Source: Acidobacteriota bacterium
Lineage (GTDB): Bacteria; Acidobacteriota; Vicinamibacteria; Fen-336
Assembly (NCBI GenBank): GCA_003222275.1
Contig: QHVJ01000015.1
Location: 1-35,867 of the forward strand
DNA: 35,867 nucleotides
Reading direction: 5' to 3'
Shown: positions 25,678 to 35,867 of the stretch, piece after piece
Numbering within the stretch: position 1 is the first letter of the stretch
Layout of the letters: each line of letters begins with the position of its first letter
Notes under the pieces: model-generated
Told to the model about the DNA's origin: nothing
The model's database searches: none
The model's input: the letters and a program-made list of their open reading frames with translations, nothing else
Program-made: the position numbers and the translations under genes

Positions 25678-25700
25678 CGGGGTTGGAGGACTCTCCCGAC

Positions 25701-27897
<2,197 letters not shown>

Positions 27898-27901
<4 letters not shown>

Positions 27902-29307
27902 CACCGGCCAGCGCCGTGGATCAGGGGGGCGCGCCGCAGCGGCTTCCGGCTCAGTCGATGACGGAGACCGACCGGTACCGGACCGAGTTCGAGGCCTTCG
28001 CCGCCGGCCGATCCACCCCCGAGCCGGCGTGGCTTCGCGAGCAGCGCGAAGAGGCCATCGCCCGCTTCCAGGACCGCGGCTTCCCGACCGTGGCCGAGGA
28101 GGAGTGGCGCTTCACGAGCGTCGCTCCCATCGCGCGCACCGCCTTCCGGCGCCCGGCGCCCGGCGAGGGATCGGGGGTGCGGACGGCGGACGTGGCCGCC
28201 TTCGGCTTCGAGGGCGCGTTCGAGGGCCACCAGATCGTCTTCGTCGACGGCCGCCTCGCTCCGGGACTGTCGTCGATCACGCCGGAGGGCGGCCTGCAGA
28301 TCTGCAGCCTGGCCGACGTGCTCTCGCGGGAGCCGGAGCGGCTGCGATCTCATCTCGGCCGCGTCGTGAGCGATGGGGCGTCCTCCTTCGCCGACCTCAA
28401 CGCGGCGTTCTTCGAGGACGGGGCATTCGTCTTCATCCCGCCCGGCCTGGCGGTGGACAAGCCCATCCACCTCGTCTTCATGTCTTCCCGGGGAACGGGG
28501 CCCGCGTCCACGATCAGCCATCCCCGCACGGTCGTGGTCGCCGGCCGCGGCAGCCAGGTCCAGATCGTGGAGAGCTACGCGGGGGTCCCCGGCGCCGCGT
28601 ACCTCGCCAACGCGGTCACGCAGATCGTCCTCGAGGACGGCGCCGGCCTCGAGCACTGCACGGTCCAGCGGGAGAGCGAGGCGGCGTTCCACGTGGGCTT
28701 CATGGCCGTCGTCCAGGGCCGCGCCAGCCGCTTCAAGTCCCACTCGTTCGCCCTCGGCGGGCGCCTCGCGCGCAACGACGTGCGGCAGCTCTTCGCCGAC
28801 GAAGGAGGTGAGTGCGAGCTGAACGGGCTGTTCGCGGTCGCCGGCGAGCAGCACAGCGACACCCACACCGTCATCGACCACGCCCATCCCCACTGCACGA
28901 GCCGCGAGCTCTACAAGGGGATCCTGGACGGCAAGTCCCGCGGCGTCTTCGTCGGACGCATCCTCGTGCGCGAGGGCGCCCGCAAGACCGACGCCCACCA
29001 GACCAACAAGAACCTGCTGCTGTCGCGGGAGGCGCTGGTCGACAGCGTCCCCCAGCTCGAGATCCTCGCCAGCGACGTCAAGTGCAAGCACGGCTCCACC
29101 ACCGGCCAGCTCGACTCCGCCGCCCTCTTCTACCTGCGCTCGCGGGGGATCCCGGAGGCGGCCGCGCGGAGCCTTCTGGTGTGCGCCTTCGCCAGCGACG
29201 TCGTGGGCCGGGTGCGGATCCCCGCCGTGAAGGCCGGCATCGAGCGCCATCTGCGGGAGCAGCTGCCCGGCCTCCGCGACCGGGAGATCCAGGAGGCGGT
29301 CCTATGA
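27898..29307 (+). CDS. sufD: Fe-S cluster assembly protein SufD
   Basis: SufBD core: [83 protein letters not shown]. Confidence 0.97.
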
Positions 29308-30572
29308 GCACATCCCCCGACGTCCGCCGCGAGACCCGGCCGTCCTCCGCGGTGGCCATCGACGTCGCCGCGGTGCGGCGGGACTTCCCGATCCTCTCCC
29401 GGCAGGTCCACGGCCGACCGCTCGTGTACCTGGACAACGCAGCCAGCAGCCAGAAGCCCCGCTCGGTGATCGAGGCCGAGCGCAGCCTGTACGAGGGGTA
29501 CTACGCCAACGTCCACCGCGGCGTGCACTCGCTGTCCATGGAGTCGACCGACGCCTACGAGGCGGGGCGGGTCAAGGCGCAGGCCTTCCTGAACGCCGCC
29601 TCGACGCGGGAGATCATCTTCACGCGCGGCACGACCGAGGCCATCAACCTGGTGGCGGCGACCTTCGGCCGGTCGCGGGTGGGCGCCGGGGACGAGGTGC
29701 TCGTGTCCGGCCTCGAGCACCACTCGAACATCGTGCCCTGGCAGATGCTGTGCGAGGAGAAGGGGGCCCGGCTCCGCTCGGTGCCCATCAACGACGACGG
29801 CGAGGTCATCCTCGAAGAGCTCGAGCGGCTGCTCACGCCGCGGACCCGGATCCTCGGCATGGCCCACGTCTCCAACGCGCTCGGCACGATCAACCCGGTG
29901 GCGCAGATCGTCGAGATGGCCCACGCCCGGGGCGTCCCCGTCCTTCTCGACGGCGCCCAGGCCGCCCCCCACGTCGCGGTCGACGTGCAGGCGATGGGCT
30001 GCGACTTCTACGCTTTCTCCGGCCACAAGATCTATGGACCGTCGGGGATCGGCGTGCTCTACGGAAAGGCGTCGCTGCTCGAGGAGATGCCTCCCTACCA
30101 GGGCGGAGGCGACATGATCCTCTCCGTCAGCTTCGAGAAGACGACCTACAACGAGCTGCCGTACAAGTTCGAGGCCGGCACGCCCAACATCGCGGGCGTG
30201 GTCGGGCTGGGGGCGGCGCTCGACTGGGTCACCGGCATCGGGCTCGACCGCATCGCCGCCCACGAGCACGCGCTGCTCGAGTACGGCACCGCTCGCCTGC
30301 TCGAGATACCCGGCCTGCGCATCATCGGCACCGCCCGCGAGAAGGCGGCCGTGCTCTCGTTCGTGATGGACGGCGTCCACCCCCACGACATGGGCACCGT
30401 GCTGGACTACGAGGGCGTGGCCGTGCGCACCGGCCACCACTGCGCCCAGCCCGTGATGGAGCGCTTCGGCGTTCCCGCCACCACGCGCGCGTCCCTGGCC
30501 GTCTACAACACCAAGCAGGAGATCGACGTGCTGGTCGCGGGGATCGAGAAAGCCAGGGAAATGTTCGCATGA
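29304..30572 (+). CDS. sufS: Cysteine desulfurase SufS
   Basis: VYLDNAASSQKPRSVIEA, FTRGTTEAINLVA, FSGHKIYGPSGIGVLYGK, RTGHHCAQPVMERFG. Confidence 0.97.
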   Translation: MSTSPDVRRETRPSSAVAIDVAAVRRDFPILSRQVHGRPLVYLDNAASSQKPRSVIEAERSLYEGYYANVHRGVHSLSMESTDAYEAGRVKAQAFLNAASTREIIFTRGTTEAINLVAATFGRSRVGAGDEVLVSGLEHHSNIVPWQMLCEEKGARLRSVPINDDGEVILEELERLLTPRTRILGMAHVSNALGTINPVAQIVEMAHARGVPVLLDGAQAAPHVAVDVQAMGCDFYAFSGHKIYGPSGIGVLYGKASLLEEMPPYQGGGDMILSVSFEKTTYNELPYKFEAGTPNIAGVVGLGAALDWVTGIGLDRIAAHEHALLEYGTARLLEIPGLRIIGTAREKAAVLSFVMDGVHPHDMGTVLDYEGVAVRTGHHCAQPVMERFGVPATTRASLAVYNTKQEIDVLVAGIEKAREMFA

Positions 30573-31087
30573 GTTCCGAGTTGCGAGAGCTTTACCAGGA
30601 GGTCATCCTCGACCACAGCAAGCGGCCGCGGAACTTCCGCGAGCTGCCCGCGGCCACCGGCCGGGCCGAGGGCTACAACCCGCTCTGCGGGGATCGCGCC
30701 ACCGTCTACGTCGAGCTGGAGGGCGACCGCGTGAAGGACGTCAGCTTCAAGGGCGCGGGCTGCTCGATCTCCACCGCCTCCGCCTCGATGATGACCGAGG
30801 CGCTCAAGGGGAAGACGCGGGCGGAGGCGGACGCGCTGTTCGACCGTTTCCACCGTCTCATCACCAGCGACCCGTCCCGCGCGGCCGAGAACGTCGCCCC
30901 CGAGCTGGGCAAGCTGGCCGCCTTCTCGGGCGTGTGCGAGTTCCCCGTGCGCGTGAAATGCGCGTCGCTGCCGTGGCACACCCTGCGCTCGGCCCTGGAA
31001 GGCGAGGCCGCCCGGGTCTCCACCGAGGAGACCGAGGCCAGCCGCGGCGACGCCGACGGCAAGACGCGGCCGGAGGGGTCGTCATGA
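30569..31087 (+). CDS. sufU: Fe-S cluster assembly scaffold SufU
   Basis: YQEVILDHSKRPRNFRELP, YNPLCGDRATVYVELEGDRVKDVSFKGAGCSISTASASMM, FPVRVKCASLPWHTL. Confidence 0.96.
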   Translation: MSSELRELYQEVILDHSKRPRNFRELPAATGRAEGYNPLCGDRATVYVELEGDRVKDVSFKGAGCSISTASASMMTEALKGKTRAEADALFDRFHRLITSDPSRAAENVAPELGKLAAFSGVCEFPVRVKCASLPWHTLRSALEGEAARVSTEETEASRGDADGKTRPEGSS

Positions 31088-31107
31088 GGCCGGAGGGCTC
31101 GTCGTGA
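31065..31107 (+). repeat. ~20-bp tandem duplication spanning the sufU stop and sufT start
   Basis: Units gccggaggggtcgtcatgag and gccggagggctcgtcgtgag (2 mismatches), directly adjacent. Confidence 0.85.
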
Positions 31108-31643
31108 GGGAAGAGATCGTCCTGTCCCGGGACGTCGAAGGGACAGCCATCCCGTACGGCGACAAGATCCCGCTCACGGCGGGCAGCCCTGTGATCATCA
31201 GCCAGGCCCTGGGCGGCTCCTACACGGTGGTGACGATGCAGGGCTACATGGTCCGCATCGACGGGAAAGACGCCGACGCCATCGGCAAGGAGGTCGTGGC
31301 GCCGCCGACCGCGGAGGAGGTGGCCGGCCGTCCCCTCGTCGACCTCGTGTGGGACCAGCTCAAGACCTGCTACGACCCCGAGATCCCCGTCAACATCGTG
31401 GAGCTGGGTCTGGTGCATTCCGCGGAGGCCGCGCCGCGGCCCGAGGGGGGCCAGAAGGTATCGGTGCGGTTCACGCTCACCGCCCCCGGTTGCGGCATGG
31501 GCGACGTCTTGCGCCAGGACATCGAGCGCAAGGTGCTCGAGCTGCCGGACGTGAAGGAGGCCGACGTGCAGGTGCAGCTCGACCCGCCGTGGGACCAGAG
31601 CCGGATGTCGGACGCCGCCCGTCTTCAGTTGGGACTGATGTGA
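31104..31643 (+). CDS. sufT: Putative Fe-S cluster assembly protein SufT (MIP18/DUF59 domain)
   Basis: LSRDVEGTAIPYGDKIPLTAGSPVIISQALGGSYTV; DUF59-like CYDPEIPVNIVELGLV, FTLTAPGCGMGDVLRQDIERKV. GTG start. Confidence 0.93.
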   Translation: MREEIVLSRDVEGTAIPYGDKIPLTAGSPVIISQALGGSYTVVTMQGYMVRIDGKDADAIGKEVVAPPTAEEVAGRPLVDLVWDQLKTCYDPEIPVNIVELGLVHSAEAAPRPEGGQKVSVRFTLTAPGCGMGDVLRQDIERKVLELPDVKEADVQVQLDPPWDQSRMSDAARLQLGLM

Positions 31644-31653
31644 GGGAGGGGCC

Positions 31654-32133
31654 ATGAAGCTCAGCGCTCAGGAGGAATACGGCCTCCGGTGCCTGCTCCG
31701 CCTCGGACGCGAGGGTGAAGCGGCGAGCCTCACCATCTCCGAGCTCAGCCAGCGCGAGGGCATATCCGCCCCCAACGTGGCCAAGCTGATGCGGGTTCTC
31801 CGCCGCGGCGGCTACGTGCGCAGCACGCGCGGCAAGGAAGGCGGCTATACGCTCGCCTGTCCCGCCAAGGACATCAACCTCGGCGAGGCGCTCGCGGTGC
31901 TCGGCGGCCGGCTCTACGACCCGGCGTTCTGCGGGCGCCACTCCGGCGTGGAGCGCCTCTGCACCCACATGCCCGACTGCTCCATCCGCTCGGTGTGGCG
32001 GCTCGTCCAGGGCGCGGTGGACCAGGTGCTGGGCCGGCTCAGCCTTCGCGACCTCCTCTGCAGCGAGGAGCAGATGAGCGGGTGGAAGGGCCCCAACGCG
32101 GTGACCCTGCCCACGGTGTCACGCCCGGCCTGA
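31654..32133 (+). CDS. Rrf2 family transcriptional regulator with three-Cys cluster
   Basis: MKLSAQEEYGLRCLLRL, ISAPNVAKLMRVLRRGGYVRSTRGKEGGYTLA, FCGRHSGVERLCTHMPDCSIRSVW. Confidence 0.94.
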   Translation: MKLSAQEEYGLRCLLRLGREGEAASLTISELSQREGISAPNVAKLMRVLRRGGYVRSTRGKEGGYTLACPAKDINLGEALAVLGGRLYDPAFCGRHSGVERLCTHMPDCSIRSVWRLVQGAVDQVLGRLSLRDLLCSEEQMSGWKGPNAVTLPTVSRPA

Positions 32134-33630
32134 GGGATTCACTGCCGGCCGCTTGAGACCGAAGCCGGTGGCCTGCTCGAACGCGTGGGCCATCTGCAGC
32201 ACGCCGAGGTCGTCGCGGTACCGGCCCACGATCTGGATGCCGACCGGCAGGCCCTCGGCGGTGAAGCCGGCGGGGACCGACGCCGCGGGCCGGAACGTCG
32301 TCGTGATCCAGTAGGCCGACTTCATCCACGCCACGTAGTTCTCCATCTTCACGCCCTCGATCTCGTGCGGCCAGTCGAGGGTGGCGTCGAAGGGCGGTAC
32401 CTGGCTCACCGCACACGCCAGGAACTCGTACTTGTCCTGGAAGCGCCGCATGCGCTCCAGGATCTCGCCGTGCTGCGCCATCGCGCGCGCCACGTCCGCG
32501 GCGCCGATCCGCGACCCCGACTCGATCTGCCAGATCGCTTCCGGCTTCATCTGGTCCCGGTGCTTCTCCAGCACGGGCCCCAGCGCGTACCACGAGGTCC
32601 ACAGCCGTATCGCAAGGAACGCCTCGTCGACCCCGCTCAAGTCGGGGCACGCGTCCTCCACGATGCAGCCCAGATCCTCGAAGGTCTTGCGCTGCGCCTG
32701 GAGCACGGAGCGCACCCGCCGGTCGAGGGGCAGGCCGCCGAGGTCGGGACACCAGGCGACCCGCACGCCCTTCACGTCGCGATCCAGCGGCTGGGCGAAG
32801 ATCGCAGGGTCGGAGGGATAGCCGCCCGGGTCGCGCGGATCGTAGCCGGCCATGACACTCAGCAGGAAAGCGGTGTCGGCGACCGACCGCGCCATGGGGC
32901 CCTTCACCGCGAAACCGCCGAACGGGTGCAGGCTGGGCGCCGCCGGCACCAGCCCCACGGTCGGCCGAAGAGCAACGACGTTGTTGAAGTTCGCGGGATT
33001 CCGCAGGGAGCCACCGAGGTCGCTGCCGTCGGCGAGGGGTAGGAGCCCGCTGGCCAGGGCCGCCGCCGCGCCGCCGCTCGACCCGCCCGCGCTCTTCGTC
33101 AGGTCGTAGGGATTGAGCGTCGTGCCGTACACCTTGTTGTAGGTGTGCGAGCCCATCGCGAACTCGGGCACGTTCGTCTTCCCGATGGGAATCGCGCCCG
33201 CCTTCCGGAGGCGCTCGACGAGGACCGTGTCCTCTTTCGGCATGTCGTTCTTGAATATCGGCGAGCCGCGGGTCCAGGGAAAGCCGACCGCGGCCTCGGT
33301 GTCCTTGAACGCGATCGGAAGGCCGTGCAGGGCGCCGACCTCGCCGCCTCCGGCCCGCCGCCGATCGGCCTCGTCGGCGAGGGCGAGGCAGGCGTCGTCG
33401 TCGAGCTTCGCCACGATGGCGTTGATCCGCGGGTTCACTCGCGCGATCCGTTGCAGATGCGCCGCCATCACCTCGCGCGCCGACAATTCGCGCGTACGGA
33501 TGAGGCGCGCCAGCTCGCGCCCGCTCATCAAGCACACGTCGCGCGACGGGTCGGGCCCGGCCGCTGCCGGTGCGACCGCGCTCACCGCCGCCGTGGCGCC
33601 GGCCGTCTTCAAGAATCGCCGTCGGTTCAT
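32119..33630 (-). CDS. Tat-exported amidase (amidase signature family)
   Basis: MNRRRFLKTAGATAAVSAVAPAAAG; LHGLPIAFKDTEAAVGFPWTRGSPIFKN; KSAGGSSGGAAAALASGLLPLADGSDLGGSLRNPANFN. Confidence 0.94.
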   Translation of the reverse strand: MNRRRFLKTAGATAAVSAVAPAAAGPDPSRDVCLMSGRELARLIRTRELSAREVMAAHLQRIARVNPRINAIVAKLDDDACLALADEADRRRAGGGEVGALHGLPIAFKDTEAAVGFPWTRGSPIFKNDMPKEDTVLVERLRKAGAIPIGKTNVPEFAMGSHTYNKVYGTTLNPYDLTKSAGGSSGGAAAALASGLLPLADGSDLGGSLRNPANFNNVVALRPTVGLVPAAPSLHPFGGFAVKGPMARSVADTAFLLSVMAGYDPRDPGGYPSDPAIFAQPLDRDVKGVRVAWCPDLGGLPLDRRVRSVLQAQRKTFEDLGCIVEDACPDLSGVDEAFLAIRLWTSWYALGPVLEKHRDQMKPEAIWQIESGSRIGAADVARAMAQHGEILERMRRFQDKYEFLACAVSQVPPFDATLDWPHEIEGVKMENYVAWMKSAYWITTTFRPAASVPAGFTAEGLPVGIQIVGRYRDDLGVLQMAHAFEQATGFGLKRPAVNPSGRA

Positions 33631-33693
33631 GCCGGAAGGTTAGCACCGGTCCGTTCGACCTCGCCGCGCCCGGCCCGGGCCTATGATGCTGCG

Positions 33694-35867
33694 GTGGGCA
33701 TCCGCCCGGTCGTCCTCCTCGTTCCTTCCCTGGCCGCGGCCGTGGAGCTGCCCCGGCGCCTGGCCAGCGCCGGCCCGGGACTGACCGGCCTCTACCCCTT
33801 CAAGGTGCTCGACCTCGCCCGCGCCGTGGCCGAGCCGTCACTGCTCGGCCGCGGCCTGCAAGCCTGGCACCCCGGCCACGACGCCCTCCTTGCCGCCCGC
33901 CTCCTCGAGGAGGACCCTTCGCCGCTCGTTCCCCCCGACGTGCCGCGCGCTCCGGTCGCCGCGGCGCTGGCGCGCACGCTCTCCGCGCTGCGCATGGGAG
34001 GAGTCGAGCCGAAGCATCTGGAAGCCGCGGCGGCGAGCGCGGGGCCCGGAGACGCCGGCCGGCTCCTCTTCCTCGCCCGCCTGTACCGCGGCTTCCTTTC
34101 CGAGGTGGACGGTCGCCTCGCCGACCCGGCCACGCTGCTGCAAGCCGCCCGCGAGAGCCTCGAGTCCGCCCGCTGGCTGGAGGGGGCGGAGGTCCTGATC
34201 GCGGATGATCTCGAGCTGGACCTGAGGGAGCGCGAGTTCGTGGCGGCCCTCGCCCGCGTCCGGCCGGCGCGCCTGGTCGCCCGCGAGCGGCCGGCCGGTC
34301 TCGGCGCGTCGTCCTTCGCGGCATGGGCCGCCGGCCACGGCGTGGCCGAGGTGCCCCTCGAGCAGACGGTTCTCGCGGGCCTCGCGCCGGCCACCTCTCC
34401 ATCGTCGCTGCGGCGGCTGCGCACGCGTCTGTTCGAGCCGCCGCAAGGCGAGCCGATACGCGACGGCGCCGTGGAGCTCGTCACCGCGCCGGGCGAAGCG
34501 GCCGAGGTGCGGGCCCTCGTGCGCCGGTTGCTGCGCGAGGCCGCCCGCGGCGTGCCGTTCGAGGAGATGGGCGTCATCCTTCCCCGCCCCGAGGACTACG
34601 CCCCGCTGGTGACCGACCTGCTGGAGCGGCTCGCGGTTCCCCATCGGCTCCATCCCTCGCTCCCGCTGCGGTGCGGCCGCTCGGCGCGCTCGCTGCTGCT
34701 GCTGTTCCGCTGCCGGGGCCTCGCCCGTCGCGCCGTCATGGAGTTCCTGACCTTCGCGCCGGTGCCGTTGGAGCGCATGCTCGATGGAGATGTCGGCCGC
34801 CAGGTGCGGCCGTCGCGGTGGGACGCGATCAGTCGCGACGCCGGCATCGTGTCCGGGCTGGACCGCTGGCGAGTGGGGCTGCAGTCCCACGCGCAAGCCG
34901 AGCGCGCGGCCGCGGCGGACGAGCCCGCGGGCGATCGCGGGGAACGCCGGCGCCGCGGCGCCGCCGAGGCCGAGGCCCTGCTCGCGGTCGTGGAGGCGCT
35001 CGCGACGACGCTCGAAGGCCTCGCGGGCGAGTCTTCGTGGCCGGAGTGGTCACGGCGGCTCGAGGCGGTCTTCGACACGTGGGTGGGGCGCGAGCGCGAC
35101 CGCGACGCGGTCGCGGAGGTGCTGGCCGATCTCGCGGGCCTCGCCTCGGTGAGCCCGCGGTCGGCCTGGCGGGAGGTGGAGGCCGTCCTCGAGGCTCGCT
35201 TCGAGTGGGAGCGGCTGCCCCTCGGGCCCCTGGCGAGCGGAGGCATCCACGTCGGTGCGCTCGACGCCATGGCCGGCCTTCCCTTCCGCGTGGTGGCCAT
35301 CCCGGGGCTGGTCGAGGGCGGTTATCCCGGCGTCCTCCGGCCCGATCCCTTCCTCCTCGACGCCGAGCGCGAAGCGCTCGCCGCGAGCGCGGCGGCGCCT
35401 GCCGTTCCGCGCGCGCGGACCCGCGGGCAGCTCTCGCTCTTCGATCACCAAGAGGGCGCGGCGCCCGCCGCCGGCGCACCTCAGCGCCTCGCCACCACGC
35501 AAGACCGCCTCCTCGAGGCGCGGCGGATGTTCCACCGCGCCCTCGGCCAGGCGACCGAACGGCTGATCCTGTCCTATCCTCGCGCCGACCCCCGCACCGG
35601 CCGCGAGCGCCTGCCGTCGCTCTTCCTCGTCGCCGCCGCGTCGGCGCTCGAGGGGCGGCCGGTGGGAGCGGCCGACCTCGACGCGCTCGTCGGCGAGGAC
35701 GACCTCGATGCTCTCCCCCTCGAAGACGCGCTCGACGCTTCGGAGCGCGATCGCATCCGGGTGCGCCGCGGAGGCGACGAAGCGGCGGAGGCCATCGCCG
35801 GCGGCTCGCTCTTCTTCCGGGGCGCGCGCCAGGCGTTGAGGGCGCGCTGGTCGAACCGGCTCACCGC
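33694..35867 (+). CDS. AddB/RexB-like ATP-dependent nuclease-helicase family protein (3' truncated by window end)
   Basis: Continuous open frame from GTG 33694 (VGIRPVVLLVPSLAAAVELPRRLASAGPGLTGLYPFKVLDLARA...) through GGIHVGALDAMAGLPFRVVAIPGLVEGGYPGVLRPDPFLLDAERE and RARTRGQLSLFDHQEG...RRMFHRALGQATERLILSYPRAD; motif order resembles AddB-type helicase domains. Not in the supplied track because no stop codon falls inside the window. Confidence 0.8.
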   Translation, partial: MGIRPVVLLVPSLAAAVELPRRLASAGPGLTGLYPFKVLDLARAVAEPSLLGRGLQAWHPGHDALLAARLLEEDPSPLVPPDVPRAPVAAALARTLSALRMGGVEPKHLEAAAASAGPGDAGRLLFLARLYRGFLSEVDGRLADPATLLQAARESLESARWLEGAEVLIADDLELDLREREFVAALARVRPARLVARERPAGLGASSFAAWAAGHGVAEVPLEQTVLAGLAPATSPSSLRRLRTRLFEPPQGEPIRDGAVELVTAPGEAAEVRALVRRLLREAARGVPFEEMGVILPRPEDYAPLVTDLLERLAVPHRLHPSLPLRCGRSARSLLLLFRCRGLARRAVMEFLTFAPVPLERMLDGDVGRQVRPSRWDAISRDAGIVSGLDRWRVGLQSHAQAERAAAADEPAGDRGERRRRGAAEAEALLAVVEALATTLEGLAGESSWPEWSRRLEAVFDTWVGRERDRDAVAEVLADLAGLASVSPRSAWREVEAVLEARFEWERLPLGPLASGGIHVGALDAMAGLPFRVVAIPGLVEGGYPGVLRPDPFLLDAEREALAASAAAPAVPRARTRGQLSLFDHQEGAAPAAGAPQRLATTQDRLLEARRMFHRALGQATERLILSYPRADPRTGRERLPSLFLVAAASALEGRPVGAADLDALVGEDDLDALPLEDALDASERDRIRVRRGGDEAAEAIAGGSLFFRGARQALRARWSNRLT

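Noticed and set aside
33792-34896. Minus-strand ORFs of 261 and 352 aa opposite the AddB-like frame
   Set aside because: Arg/Ser/Ala-rich antisense shadows of the uninterrupted sense frame with recognisable motifs.

Overview
High-GC bacterial chromosomal window, about 70% GC by eye, with an Acidobacteriota-like gene repertoire (inferred from content only). It is mostly housekeeping and envelope genes. Left part: the end of a sensor kinase, a sigma54-type NtrC response regulator, a LOG-family protein, an isocitrate/isopropylmalate dehydrogenase-family gene, a 4TM phage-holin-like protein, a secreted protein, a GGDEF-PilZ protein, an Omp85 barrel, a PII protein and a YdeP-type molybdopterin oxidoreductase. 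Middle: a Tat amidase split by a frame break, a kinase-like domain fused to an Omp85 barrel, PssA, LigD, YjbQ, a pair of paralogous lipoproteins flanking YbaK/Dus/TerB-like genes, and a CBM9/DUF5916 protein. Right part: a complete sufBCDSUT-rrf2 operon, a second Tat amidase, and a truncated AddB-like ORF that runs off the window and is missing from the ORF track. Most interesting observations: (1) two divergent lipoproteins sharing an uncharacterised 4-Cys domain; (2) a TerB-like gene bracketed by 25-bp direct repeats and of lower GC than its neighbours; (3) a predicted secreted kinase-like domain fused to a BamA/Omp85 barrel; (4) a PII protein lacking the Q39 and Y51 positions; (5) a tandem duplication making a 7-codon mini-ORF at the sufU/sufT junction; (6) large intergenic inverted repeats of one 'ACGCAGAG/ACGCGGAG' family. 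No CRISPR array, tRNA, rRNA, integrase or transposase was recognised.
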